A stretch of DNA of 64,000 nt from Methylobacterium amylolyticum (GTDB lineage Bacteria > Pseudomonadota > Alphaproteobacteria > Rhizobiales > Beijerinckiaceae): the NCBI RefSeq assembly GCF_030700245.1, contig NZ_JAUYZI010000002.1:62001-126000 (forward strand), written 5' to 3'. The number at the start of each line of letters is the position of its first letter. The first letter of the stretch is position 1. The notes under the pieces were generated by a model. The model worked only from the letters and a program-made list of their open reading frames with translations, did no database searches and was not told the origin of the DNA. The position numbers and the translations under genes are program-made. Positions 57,491 through 64,000 of this stretch are shown here, in pieces.

Positions 57491-58194
57491 GGGCGGCCCT
57501 CCTGGCCGGCCTGCTGTGCGCCGCCGCGCTGCCCGCCCGGGCCGACGACAAGGCGTGTGAGCGGCAGATCACCGTCACCGGACGGGCGGAGGCGGCGCGG
57601 GCGCCGGACTTCGCCGAGGTCACGCTCGGCGTCGAGGCGAAGGCGCCGGGCCCCGCCGCCGCCCTCGACGCCGCCTCGCGGGCGGTCGACGGCGTGATCG
57701 CCCTCGGCCGCCAGCTCGGCGTGCCGGCCTCCGACATCGGCACCTCCGCCGTGACCCTGGAGGCCGCGAGCCGCCCGGTCACGCGCCCGAACGGCGCCAC
57801 CACGGCCGAGCCGGACGGCTACCGGGCGACCAACACCGTCACGGTCCGCTTGGCGGACATGGAGCGCCTCGGCGACCTGCTGCGCCGCGCCCTCGACGTG
57901 GGCGCCAACCGCATCGACGCGGTCGGGTTCGGCCTGAACGAGCCGGACCGGATCCAGGCCGAGCTGGAGATCGCCGCGGCGAAGGACGCCCGAACCCGGG
58001 CGGCCGCCCTCGCCGAGGCGGCCGGGGCGAAGCTCGGGCCGCTGTGCTCCCTGAGCACGGGCGGCGGCCCGCAGCCGCTGCGGATGGCGGCGCCGGCCCG
58101 CGCGAAGGCCGCGTCCGGCCGCCGCGTGCCGATCAGCGCCGGGACGATCGACACCCGGGCCGACGTGACCGCCGCCTTCGCGATCCTGCCGTGA
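57487..58194 (+). CDS. Secreted SIMPL-domain protein
   Basis: The 235-aa protein has a short signal peptide ([17 protein letters not shown]) and a SIMPL (BP26/OMP28-like) domain: [40 protein letters not shown] and [20 protein letters not shown]. It is periplasmic, with channel-forming or signalling-complex relatives; role unknown. It starts with a GTG that overlaps argJ (GTGA), and its own stop overlaps the Nudix gene in the same way. Confidence 0.88.
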   Translation: MRAALLAGLLCAAALPARADDKACERQITVTGRAEAARAPDFAEVTLGVEAKAPGPAAALDAASRAVDGVIALGRQLGVPASDIGTSAVTLEAASRPVTRPNGATTAEPDGYRATNTVTVRLADMERLGDLLRRALDVGANRIDAVGFGLNEPDRIQAELEIAAAKDARTRAAALAEAAGAKLGPLCSLSTGGGPQPLRMAAPARAKAASGRRVPISAGTIDTRADVTAAFAILP

Positions 58195-58613
58195 GCGCCG
58201 CCCCGCCCCTGCGCCTGCTCCTCGTGGTGGCGGTCGCCCTCGTCGACGCCGACGGCCGCGTGCTGGTGAGCGAGCGCCCGCCCGGCAAGCAGCTCGCCGG
58301 CCTGTGGGAGTTCCCCGGCGGCAAGGTCGAGCCGGGGGAGCGGCCGGAAGAGACGCTGATCCGCGAACTCGCCGAGGAGATCGACATCCGGGTCGAGGAG
58401 CCGTGCCTCGCGCCGCTGACCTTCGCCAGCCACGCCTACCCGGACTTCCACCTGCTGATGCCGCTCTACGTCTGCCGCCGCTGGTCGGGCACGCCCCGCC
58501 CGCTGGAGGGTCAGGCGATCCGCTGGGTACGGCCCGGGCACCTGCGCGACCTGCCGATGCCGCCGGCCGACGCGCCGCTGATCCCGTTCCTCGTGGACCT
58601 GCTCGGCCCCTGA
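58191..58613 (+). CDS. mutT: Nudix hydrolase, MutT-like (8-oxo-dGTPase)
   Basis: The 140-aa protein carries the Nudix box at GGKVEPGERPEETLIRELAE-E, preceded by LAGLWEFPGGK and followed by YPDFHLLMPLYVCRRWSGTP, as in MutT enzymes that remove oxidised guanine nucleotides. The argJ-mutT linkage is common in alphaproteobacteria. The start is the GTG at 58191, overlapping the SIMPL stop. Confidence 0.9.
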   Translation: MSAAPPLRLLLVVAVALVDADGRVLVSERPPGKQLAGLWEFPGGKVEPGERPEETLIRELAEEIDIRVEEPCLAPLTFASHAYPDFHLLMPLYVCRRWSGTPRPLEGQAIRWVRPGHLRDLPMPPADAPLIPFLVDLLGP

Positions 58614-58633
58614 CCGGCACGGCGCCGGAGCGG

Positions 58634-59167
58634 TCAGTCCGCGATCCGGCGCAGGCCCTTGGCGTAGCGGCGGGCGTTCTCGACGTAGCGCAGGGCCGAC
58701 TGCCGCAGCCCCTCGATCGCCGCCTCGTCGAGGGTCCGCACGGCCTTGGCCGGCGCGCCGACGATCAGGCTGTGGTCCGGAAACGCCTTGCCTTCGGTGA
58801 CGAGGGCGTTGGCGCCGACGAGGCAGCCGCGGCCGATCCGGGCGCCGTTCAGGATCGTGGCGCCCATGCCGATCAGCGTGCCGGCGCCGACCGTGCAGCC
58901 GTGGACGATCGCTCCGTGGCCGACCGTGACCTCCTCGCCGAGCGTCAGGGGAAAGCCCGGATCGACGTGCATGATCACGCCCTCCTGGATGTTGGTGCGG
59001 TCGCCGATGCGGATCGGCTCGTTGTCGCCGCGCAGGGCCGCGCCGAACCAGATCCCGACATCGACGCCGAGATGGACCCGTCCCACCACCTGCGCGTCGG
59101 GGGCGATCCAGACCCGGTCCGGGTCCGCGAAGTCGGGCTCGTGTTCGTCGAGGGCGTAGAGCGGCAT
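58634..59167 (-). CDS. Gamma-carbonic anhydrase-like hexapeptide-repeat protein
   Basis: The 177-aa protein is a left-handed beta-helix protein: VWIAPDAQVVGRVHLGVDVG, IRIGDRTNIQEGVIMHVDPG, VTVGHGAIVHGCTVGAGTLI, with metal-ligand histidines in MHVDPG and VGHGAIVHGC. It belongs to the YrdA/PaaY/CaiE-like group. Activity may be carbonic anhydrase or thioesterase. The ATG at 59165-59167 has GGGAGAGA upstream. Confidence 0.9.
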   Translation of the reverse strand: MPLYALDEHEPDFADPDRVWIAPDAQVVGRVHLGVDVGIWFGAALRGDNEPIRIGDRTNIQEGVIMHVDPGFPLTLGEEVTVGHGAIVHGCTVGAGTLIGMGATILNGARIGRGCLVGANALVTEGKAFPDHSLIVGAPAKAVRTLDEAAIEGLRQSALRYVENARRYAKGLRRIAD

Positions 59168-59189
59168 GTGTCTCTCCCGATGGTCCCGG

Positions 59190-59292
59190 GCCTCTTAGAG
59201 CCGTTCCCGCTCGCCATGCAATCGCGCGCAGCGCCGACCGTATGCACCTCTAAACCCTTGTTCCGACGCGCTCTCTTTGCCCGGAGCGGCCT
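59190..59292. repeat. Interspersed repeat, family R4, copy a (inverted)
   Basis: Read on the minus strand it contains CAAAGAGAGCGCGTCGGAAC, AAGGGTTTAGAGGTGCAT and GCGAGCGGGAACGGCTCTAA. Copy b at 60135-60240 has the same blocks in the opposite orientation. It lies in the 320-base gap before the Cys-rich secreted protein gene; nothing else was recognised in that gap. Confidence 0.7.
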
Positions 59293-59487
59293 CCCGCGGT
59301 CCGGGATCGCGCGCGGCGGGTCGCCGATGCCCGGGCACGGCACGACCCCGGCGGATCGGACCGTCCTGTCGCGGGAAAGGCACAGGTCCCGCCGATGCGC
59401 CGATGCTATGGCCGTGGCGGGACGAGTCGTCGTCCGGCGCGGCGGACGGGTGCGGCCGGGCACCGGACCGGAGCGGGGAGCGGGCGG

Positions 59488-59760
59488 ATGATTCGGCGTG
59501 TCGTCTCGATCCTGGCCTGCCTCGCCCTCGCGCCGTCGGCGCGGGCCGCCGACCTGTGGTGGACGGAACCGGCCGGCCGCTTCGTCGCGACCTGCGAGGA
59601 TCTGCCGGGGCTCTGCTTCGCGCAGGCCTGCGGCCGCGACCAGATCGACGCCGAACTCGGCTGCCGGGCGCGGTGCCCGAGCGCGGTCACGATGTCGGTC
59701 GTGCCGGCGACCTGCCCGATCGCGGGCCGCGGGGCTCCGGTCCTGCGCCGGCGCGGCTGA
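59488..59760 (+). CDS. Small secreted cysteine-rich protein
   Basis: The 90-aa product has a signal peptide (RRVVSILACLALAPSARA) and a ~70-residue mature part with six cysteines (FVATCEDLPGLCFAQACGRD, LGCRARCPSAVTMSV, ATCPIAGRG), an even number that suggests disulfides. No family is recognised. The ATG at 59488 has GGGGAG upstream. It is bracketed by inverted R4 repeats (59190-59292 and 60135-60240). Confidence 0.6.
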   Translation: MIRRVVSILACLALAPSARAADLWWTEPAGRFVATCEDLPGLCFAQACGRDQIDAELGCRARCPSAVTMSVVPATCPIAGRGAPVLRRRG

Positions 59761-59920
59761 CGAAATCCGGTCCGCGACGCCCCGGCCGACGATCTGCGCA
59801 GGAGGAAATCTGAAGACCCGGGCAACGAATGCTCGTCGGGCGCATTGAAGAGCGTACGAACATCCTTACGCGCCCCGATCACACCAGTGATTGCGGGCCC
59901 GCGAAACCCGACCTTTCCCG

Positions 59921-60097
59921 ATGATGAAAAGCGACCTCCAGCCGCCCCGGAACGGGTTGAACGCGGATCCGATCCTCTACGGCGTCGCGGCCGGCTTGGC
60001 CGAGCTGTTCCCGCCCGTCCCGGCCCCCCGCACGGGACGCTCCGAGGGCGGCGCCGACACCGAGCGCGACGAGGGCGAATCGGCCGACGCGGACTGA
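59921..60097 (+). CDS. Possible small protein
   Basis: The 58-aa frame reads DLQPPRNGLNADPILYGVAA, GLAELFPPVPAPRTGR and a very acidic end (TERDEGESADAD). Amino-acid composition is plausible but there is no clear ribosome-binding site and no known family. The ~160 bases before it contain no other signal apart from a slightly A+T-rich stretch. Confidence 0.35.
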   Translation: MMKSDLQPPRNGLNADPILYGVAAGLAELFPPVPAPRTGRSEGGADTERDEGESADAD

Positions 60098-60134
60098 TCG
60101 CCCGCGCGACGCGCGCAGGGCGGCCGCGGCCCGC

Positions 60135-60240
60135 TAGAGCGCTCTCCGCCGAAGTGGATGCCGGTTCGGCGAAAGAGAGCGCGTCAGAACAAAGGCTTAG
60201 AGGCATGCTCGATCGCAATGCGAGCGGGCACGGCTCTAAG
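60135..60240. repeat. Interspersed repeat, family R4, copy b
   Basis: The element starts CTAGAGCGCTCTCCGCCGAA, continues AAAGAGAGCGCGTCAGAACA, AAGGCTTAGAGGCATGC, and ends CGAGCGGGCACGGCTCTAAG. It contains the complete unit; copy a, 0.85 kb to the left, is inverted. Elements with the block GAAAGAGAGCGCGTCAGAAC are typical interspersed sequences of Rhizobiales genomes. Confidence 0.7.
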
Positions 60241-60388
60241 CGGCGATGCGCGCGAGCAGCAGCAGCGTCGCCGCCACGGGCGCGGCGGCGGCGAGCCAGA
60301 GGGCGCCGGAATGGAAGCCGCGCGGTGCGGCCCCCCTCGGGGCGGAACCCGGACGCGACGCCTCGACAGATCCGATACCGACTGGCAT
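60236..60388 (-). CDS. Possible small membrane protein
   Basis: The 50-aa frame has a polar N-terminus (VGIGSVEASRPGSAPRG) and one C-terminal membrane helix (ALWLAAAAPVAATLLLLARI). GGGGAG precedes the ATG at 60386-60388. The stop lies in the end of the R4 repeat. No family is known; small tail-anchored proteins of this sort are often missed. Confidence 0.45.
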   Translation of the reverse strand: MPVGIGSVEASRPGSAPRGAAPRGFHSGALWLAAAAPVAATLLLLARIAA

Positions 60389-60481
60389 CCGCCCACTCCC
60401 CGAACGGGAGGAGGAGGCGCCGGCAGCCGTCAAGACCGGCTGAATCGGCCGGCCCGGTGTCGCGGCGTGGTGAACCGGCCC

Positions 60482-60997
60482 TTAAAGGGCGCGGTCGAAC
60501 TTCAGCTCGCCGTTCGGGCTCTTCAGCACCAGTTGCGAGCCGACCATGTCCCAGACGGCCGCCGTGCGCAGGGCGATGAAGAACGCCTGCTCGGTGGCGG
60601 CCAGCCCCTTGTCGCAGGCCTTCTTGGTCAGCGCGAGCGGACCGACGGCGATGTGCTGCTCCTTGAGCGGGAAGGCGGTCGCCGCGAAGGTGTTGCAGCC
60701 GCCGTAGCCGCGGGCGCGGTACTGCTTGTCGATGATGAAGCTCGGACGGTCGCCGCCGGCGAACGGCTTGCCGTTGAGGCTCACGGCGGTCCAGGTGGAA
60801 TCGAGCGGGAAGATCTTCTCGCTCGCCTTGGCCTGCGGCACGTATTGCGGCTTCTTCTCCTCCTCGCCGCCGGGACGGCGGTTGCCCCGGCCGAAGCCGG
60901 TCATGCCGCCGCTCAACTGCGCCTGCGCCTGGCTCACCGCGGCCACGTCCACGGCCATCACGGCACAGGCCAGCGTGGCGATCAGCACCGCTCTCAT
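60482..60997 (-). CDS. Secreted META-domain protein (HslJ-like)
   Basis: The 171-aa product has a signal peptide (AVLIATLACAVMAVDVAAVS, then QAQA), a short linker rich in Gly/Lys/Glu, and a META domain: LDSTWTAVSLNGKPFAGGDR, SFIIDKQYRARGYGGCNTFA and LALTKKACDKGLAATEQAF. META-domain proteins are secreted or outer-membrane-linked stress proteins. ATG at 60995-60997 has GGGGG upstream. It is divergent from the XRE regulator across 270 bases. Confidence 0.88.
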   Translation of the reverse strand: MRAVLIATLACAVMAVDVAAVSQAQAQLSGGMTGFGRGNRRPGGEEEKKPQYVPQAKASEKIFPLDSTWTAVSLNGKPFAGGDRPSFIIDKQYRARGYGGCNTFAATAFPLKEQHIAVGPLALTKKACDKGLAATEQAFFIALRTAAVWDMVGSQLVLKSPNGELKFDRAL

Positions 60998-61267
60998 CGT
61001 ACAGCCCCCTTGTCGCGCGTGTTCGCGCTCGTTGTCGTCCGCGCGGCGGGCGAGCCCCCGCGCGCACGCCCACTCGAGAGGCCGCCCGGGATCCGGAGGC
61101 GGGGGCGTGCGCCGCAGCCGATGCCCCAGGATTTCAGCACAAATATGGTCGCGGCGCGTCCAAACCGGAAACGATCGCGGGCACGCGCCGTTGTCCACCG
61201 TCATGCGGGAGGGCTCATCTTGGCGGGATCGGACGAGGGCGCGCAGAGCGGAACGCGGGGTGCGCCG

Positions 61268-61543
61268 ATGACCCCCGGCCAGTCCCGGGCGGCCCGCGGC
61301 CTGCTCGGCTGGTCGGAAGCGGACCTCGCCGCGCGGGTCGGCCTCGCGGAGGATTTCGTGCGCAGCGTCGAGGGCGGCTACGGCGATCCGCCGGCCGGGC
61401 AGGTCGAGGCGCTGCGCAGCGCCCTGGTCGCGGCCGGCATCGCCTTCACCGATTCGCCGACCCAAGGGGTCCGCCTCGCGGAGCGGCCCGGCGCCGACGA
61501 GGGCACCCGCCTCGACGCGCTGACCACCGAGAACGACCGGTAG
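61268..61543 (+). CDS. XRE-type helix-turn-helix regulator
   Basis: The 91-aa protein reads GQSRAARGLLGWSEADLAAR, VGLAEDFVRSVEGGYGDPPA and VEALRSALVAAGIAFTDSPT, the pattern of small alphaproteobacterial Cro/C1-like regulators in which the C-terminal part repeats AGIAF. A target cannot be inferred. It is near the PIG-L gene cluster but 123 bases before it. Confidence 0.8.
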   Translation: MTPGQSRAARGLLGWSEADLAARVGLAEDFVRSVEGGYGDPPAGQVEALRSALVAAGIAFTDSPTQGVRLAERPGADEGTRLDALTTENDR

Positions 61544-61666
61544 GGCGATCCCGCCCCGCCGCTCATGGGTCGTTCAGGCGACGCGCCCGATACCGGCGCG
61601 GATGGCCCTGGAGCGCCCCGTGTCCCGATCCCTCTTCGCGCCGCGCCTCGCGGCACCGGTGCGCTG

Positions 61667-62401
61667 ATGCGCGCCGACGCATTCCTCGCCGCGGCGGACG
61701 CCCTGCCGGTCGCGGATCTCGACGCCCTGACCGGCGGCGGCCTCGTGGTCGTGGCACCCCACCCGGACGACGAGAGCCTCGGCTGCGGCGGCCTGATCGC
61801 CGCCGCCCGGGAAGCGGGCCGGGCGGTGCGCCTCGTGGTGATCAGCGACGGCTGCGGCTCGCACACCCAGTCCCGCCTCTACCCGCCGGACAGGCTCCGG
61901 GCCCTGCGCGAATCGGAGACGCTGGACGCGGTCGCGGTGCTCGGTCTCGACGCGGCGGCGGTGACCTTCCTGCGCCTGCCCGACGCGCACGTGCCGAGCG
62001 CCGGCCCCGCGGCCGAGGCCGCCGCCGCCGCGGTGGCGCGGGCGGCGGCGGCGTGCGCGGCCGGGGCCGTGTGCGTGACGTGGCGCCACGATCCCCACTG
62101 CGACCACACGGCGGCGGCGGCGATCGTCGCCCTGGCACGGCCGCTCATGCCGGGGGTGCGGGTCTACGAGTACCCCGTCTGGGGCTGGACCCTGCCGCCC
62201 GAGACGGAGGTGGGCCCGGCGCCCGAGGGCCTGCGCCTCGACGTCTCCGCCCATCGCGCCGCCAAGGTGCGGGCGGTCGCCGCGCACGCCTCGCAGACCA
62301 CCGACCTCATCGCCGACGACCCCGCCGGCTTCCGCCTGGAGCCGGCGATGATCGACCGGCTGTGCGGCCCCTACGAGCGCTACGTGACGGTGCGGTCATG
62401 A
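61667..62401 (+). CDS. PIG-L family N-deacetylase
   Basis: The 244-aa protein has the zinc motif VVVAPHPDDESLGCGGLI and the second metal/active-site segment WRHDPHCDHTAAAAIV, as in LmbE/PIG-L deacetylases acting on N-acetylglucosamine-type substrates. Its stop overlaps the start of the methyltransferase gene (ATGA). Association with a NodS-like methyltransferase and a glycosyltransferase suggests modification of a sugar-containing metabolite or surface glycolipid. The start ATG at 61667 lacks a strong ribosome-binding site. Confidence 0.9.
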   Translation: MRADAFLAAADALPVADLDALTGGGLVVVAPHPDDESLGCGGLIAAAREAGRAVRLVVISDGCGSHTQSRLYPPDRLRALRESETLDAVAVLGLDAAAVTFLRLPDAHVPSAGPAAEAAAAAVARAAAACAAGAVCVTWRHDPHCDHTAAAAIVALARPLMPGVRVYEYPVWGWTLPPETEVGPAPEGLRLDVSAHRAAKVRAVAAHASQTTDLIADDPAGFRLEPAMIDRLCGPYERYVTVRS

Positions 62402-62991
62402 GCCGGCGCACCGGAACCCTGCCCGACGACTACTTCGCCGGGATGTACGCGAGCGACCCGGATCCGTGGGGCTTCGCCACCAGCGCCTACGAGCGCGACA
62501 AGTACGCCGCGACGCTCGCCAGCCTGCCGCGGCCGCGCTACCGGTCCGCGTTCGAGCCCGCCTGCTCGATCGGCGTGTTCACCCGGACGCTGGCCGGGCG
62601 CTGCGACCGGCTGCTGGCGAGCGACCCCGTGCCCGCCGCGGTGGCGGCGGCGCGCGCCCGCTGCGCCGACCTGCCCGGCGTGACGGTGGCACAGCAATCG
62701 GTCCCCGCCGACTGGCCCGAGGGCCGGTTCGACCTGATCGTCCTGTCCGAGTTCCTGTACTTCCTCGACCGGTCCGACCTCGCGGCCCTGGTCGGGCGGG
62801 TGGACGGCACGATCGATCCGGGCGGGGACATCGTCCTGGTGCACTGGCTCGGGCTGACCGACTACCCGCTCTCGGGCGACGAGGCCGCCGAGGGCTTCAT
62901 CGCGCAGGCGGCCGGGTTCGCGGTGCCCCTGCACAGGACCCGCACCGACGCCTACCGGATCGACGTGCTGCGCGCCGGGCCGCGCCCGTGA
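62398..62991 (+). CDS. NodS-like SAM-dependent methyltransferase
   Basis: The 197-aa protein has DDYFAGMYASDPDPWGFAT, SAYERDKYAATLASLPR and the SAM-binding motif AFEPACSIGVFTRTLAGRC, then FDLIVLSEFLYFLDRSDL, as in NodS (N-methyltransferase of Nod factors) and its non-symbiotic relatives. The substrate is probably the product of the PIG-L deacetylase next to it, i.e. a free amino sugar (inference). It is coupled upstream by ATGA and lies 10 bases before the GT2 gene. Confidence 0.88.
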   Translation: MSRRTGTLPDDYFAGMYASDPDPWGFATSAYERDKYAATLASLPRPRYRSAFEPACSIGVFTRTLAGRCDRLLASDPVPAAVAAARARCADLPGVTVAQQSVPADWPEGRFDLIVLSEFLYFLDRSDLAALVGRVDGTIDPGGDIVLVHWLGLTDYPLSGDEAAEGFIAQAAGFAVPLHRTRTDAYRIDVLRAGPRP

Positions 62992-63001
62992 GCCGGTCCC
63001 G

Positions 63002-63877
63002 ATGAGCACCACGTCCCTGAGCACCGCCGTCATCACCCTGAACAAGGGCCGCGGCGCCCACCTCGCCCGCCTGCTCGAAGGGCTGGCGCGGGGAACGCCG
63101 CCGGACGCCTGCGTGATCGTCGAGATGGGCGGGGACGATTCTCCGCTGCCCGCCCTCCCCTTCCCGGTGGAGCGGGTGCCGTTCGCGGGGTCCGGCCTGC
63201 CGCTCGCAGCGGCGCGCAACGCCGGTCGGCGGGCGGCATCTGCGGCGGCCTCGGCCGATACCCTGGTGTTCCTCGACGTCGACTGCATCCCCTCCGCCGA
63301 CCTCGTGGCGGGGCTCTCCGCGGCGGTCGCGGCGCGGGACGGGCTGATCTGCTGCGCGGTGCGCTACCTGCCGGCCGGCGCCGTGCGCGACGGCTGGACG
63401 GAGGCCGACCTCGACCGGCTCGGCCATCTGCACCCGGTGCGGGACTTTCCCGAGGCGGGGCTGGTGCCGGCGCCGAAGCCCGGCCTGTTCTGGTCGCTCG
63501 CCTTCGCGGTCCGCGCCGCGACCTACGACCGGCTCGGCGGCTTCGACGCGGAGTTCTCCGGGTACGGGGCCGAGGATACCGACCTCGCCTTCCGGGCCGA
63601 TGCGGCGGGCCTGCCGATCCTGTTCCTCGGCGGCCCGCGCGCCTACCACCAGCACCACCCGGGCTACGACCCGCCGCTCCAGCACTTCCGCGACATCGTC
63701 GCGAACGCGAGCCGCTTCCGGGCCCGGCACGGCCTCTGGCCGATGGACGGCTGGCTCGACGGCTTCGCCCGGCTCGGGCTGATCGCGGCCGACCGGACCG
63801 ACGGCATCCGGGTGCTGCGCGACCCGACGCCGGCCGAGACCGCCGCGGCGCGTCTGCCGGACGACCGGCCGTTCTGA
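63002..63877 (+). CDS. Family 2 glycosyltransferase
   Basis: The 291-aa protein has a GT-A fold: LSTAVITLNKGRGAHLARLL, LAAARNAGRRAASA, the DxD motif in LVFLDVDCIPSADL and the C-terminal galactosyltransferase-type motif GGFDAEFSGYGAEDTDLAFR. It should transfer a sugar from a nucleotide donor. It is the last gene visible of a PIG-L/methyltransferase/GT2 operon. Confidence 0.9.
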   Translation: MSTTSLSTAVITLNKGRGAHLARLLEGLARGTPPDACVIVEMGGDDSPLPALPFPVERVPFAGSGLPLAAARNAGRRAASAAASADTLVFLDVDCIPSADLVAGLSAAVAARDGLICCAVRYLPAGAVRDGWTEADLDRLGHLHPVRDFPEAGLVPAPKPGLFWSLAFAVRAATYDRLGGFDAEFSGYGAEDTDLAFRADAAGLPILFLGGPRAYHQHHPGYDPPLQHFRDIVANASRFRARHGLWPMDGWLDGFARLGLIAADRTDGIRVLRDPTPAETAAARLPDDRPF

Positions 63878-63897
63878 GAGGTCGGTTCGCTGTCCGC

Positions 63898-63972
63898 AGG
63901 TTCTCCTTCTCCCCTCTGCGGGAGAAGGTGGCCCGCGCAGCGGGTCGGATGAGGGGCAGCGCGAGTGCCGGG
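63898..63972. repeat. Diverged palindromic repeat related to family R2
   Basis: The sequence reads TTCTCCCCTCTGCGGGAGAA, then GGTGGCCCGCGCAGCGGGTC and GGATGAGGGGCAGCGCGA. The first part is a hairpin; the remainder resembles one half of the R2 element. The other half is probably beyond the window edge. Confidence 0.6.
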
Positions 63973-64000
63973 TGATTCGCACCGCATCGGCTGCCGCGAC

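Noticed and set aside
1..64000. CRISPR arrays, tRNA or rRNA genes
   Set aside because: No regularly spaced direct repeats of CRISPR type were seen, and no cloverleaf with a matching T-loop (for example around GGTTCGAACC at 34787) or rRNA stretch could be supported.

Overview
The window is very GC-rich (over 70% by eye) alphaproteobacterial chromosome, most likely from a Methylobacterium/Methylorubrum-type member of the Rhizobiales. The grounds are the fds-type NAD-linked formate dehydrogenase genes at the left edge, the rhizobial arrangement of a FeuP/FeuQ-like two-component pair beside the ccmI-ccmE-ccmF-ccmH (cycHJKL) cluster, and several families of long palindromic intergenic repeats. The species call is inference.

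Layout. (1) 1-1551: fdsB (runs off the edge) and fdsG. (2) 2160-12518, all on the minus strand except one insert: a GST-like protein, the cytochrome c maturation genes ccmH, ccmF, ccmE and ccmI, a FeuQ-like sensor kinase, then (reading right) a VapBC pair on the plus strand with a frameshifted toxin, a PrpF-family isomerase, the FeuP-like response regulator and a PepSY protein. PrpF and VapBC separate the kinase from its regulator. (3) 12656-37597, minus strand: a gene transfer agent (GTA)-like cluster in canonical order, from g1 (small terminase) at 37.6 kb down to g15 (baseplate/TIM-barrel protein) at 16.4 kb, followed by a DUF2793 tail fibre, a tail-type lysozyme, a holin-like protein and two small membrane proteins. 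There is no integrase, repressor or replication gene, which fits a GTA rather than a free prophage.

The GTA cluster has been entered at several points by host-type cargo. Between g14 and g15 there is a secreted trypsin-like protease on the opposite strand. Between g9 and g10 there is a DinJ-YafQ toxin-antitoxin pair whose middle was replaced by an AT-richer PemK/MazF-like module. Between g5 and g6 there are two secreted S1 proteases and a third S1-fold protein whose catalytic serine is replaced by glycine. Between g2 and g3 there is a small secreted protein with two repeat elements. Repeats also lie at the g3/g4 and g14/g15 boundaries, and one is read in frame inside g1. g11 carries a frameshift at a 10-base G run.

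(4) 37816-44449: a PAS/HWE histidine kinase, sufE, a DUF6456 protein, a 70-aa protein, oligopeptidase B and an MFS transporter. (5) 44478-58613: an AsmA-family protein with an odd poly-G block, a small secreted protein, a UvrD/PcrA helicase, a PhoH-like ATPase, a Met/Arg/His-repeat peptide behind a structured leader, UbiK, YbjN, proC, a TetR regulator, a receiver-only protein, and argJ-SIMPL-mutT as an overlapping operon. (6) 58634-64000: a gamma-carbonic-anhydrase-like protein, small secreted or membrane proteins, a META-domain protein, an XRE regulator, and a PIG-L deacetylase / NodS-like methyltransferase / GT2 glycosyltransferase cluster.

Sequence-quality caution: ccmH, vapC and g11 each look one base out of frame, and the poly-G block in the AsmA gene resembles a sequencing artefact. 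These could be real decay or assembly errors, and read-level checks would decide.
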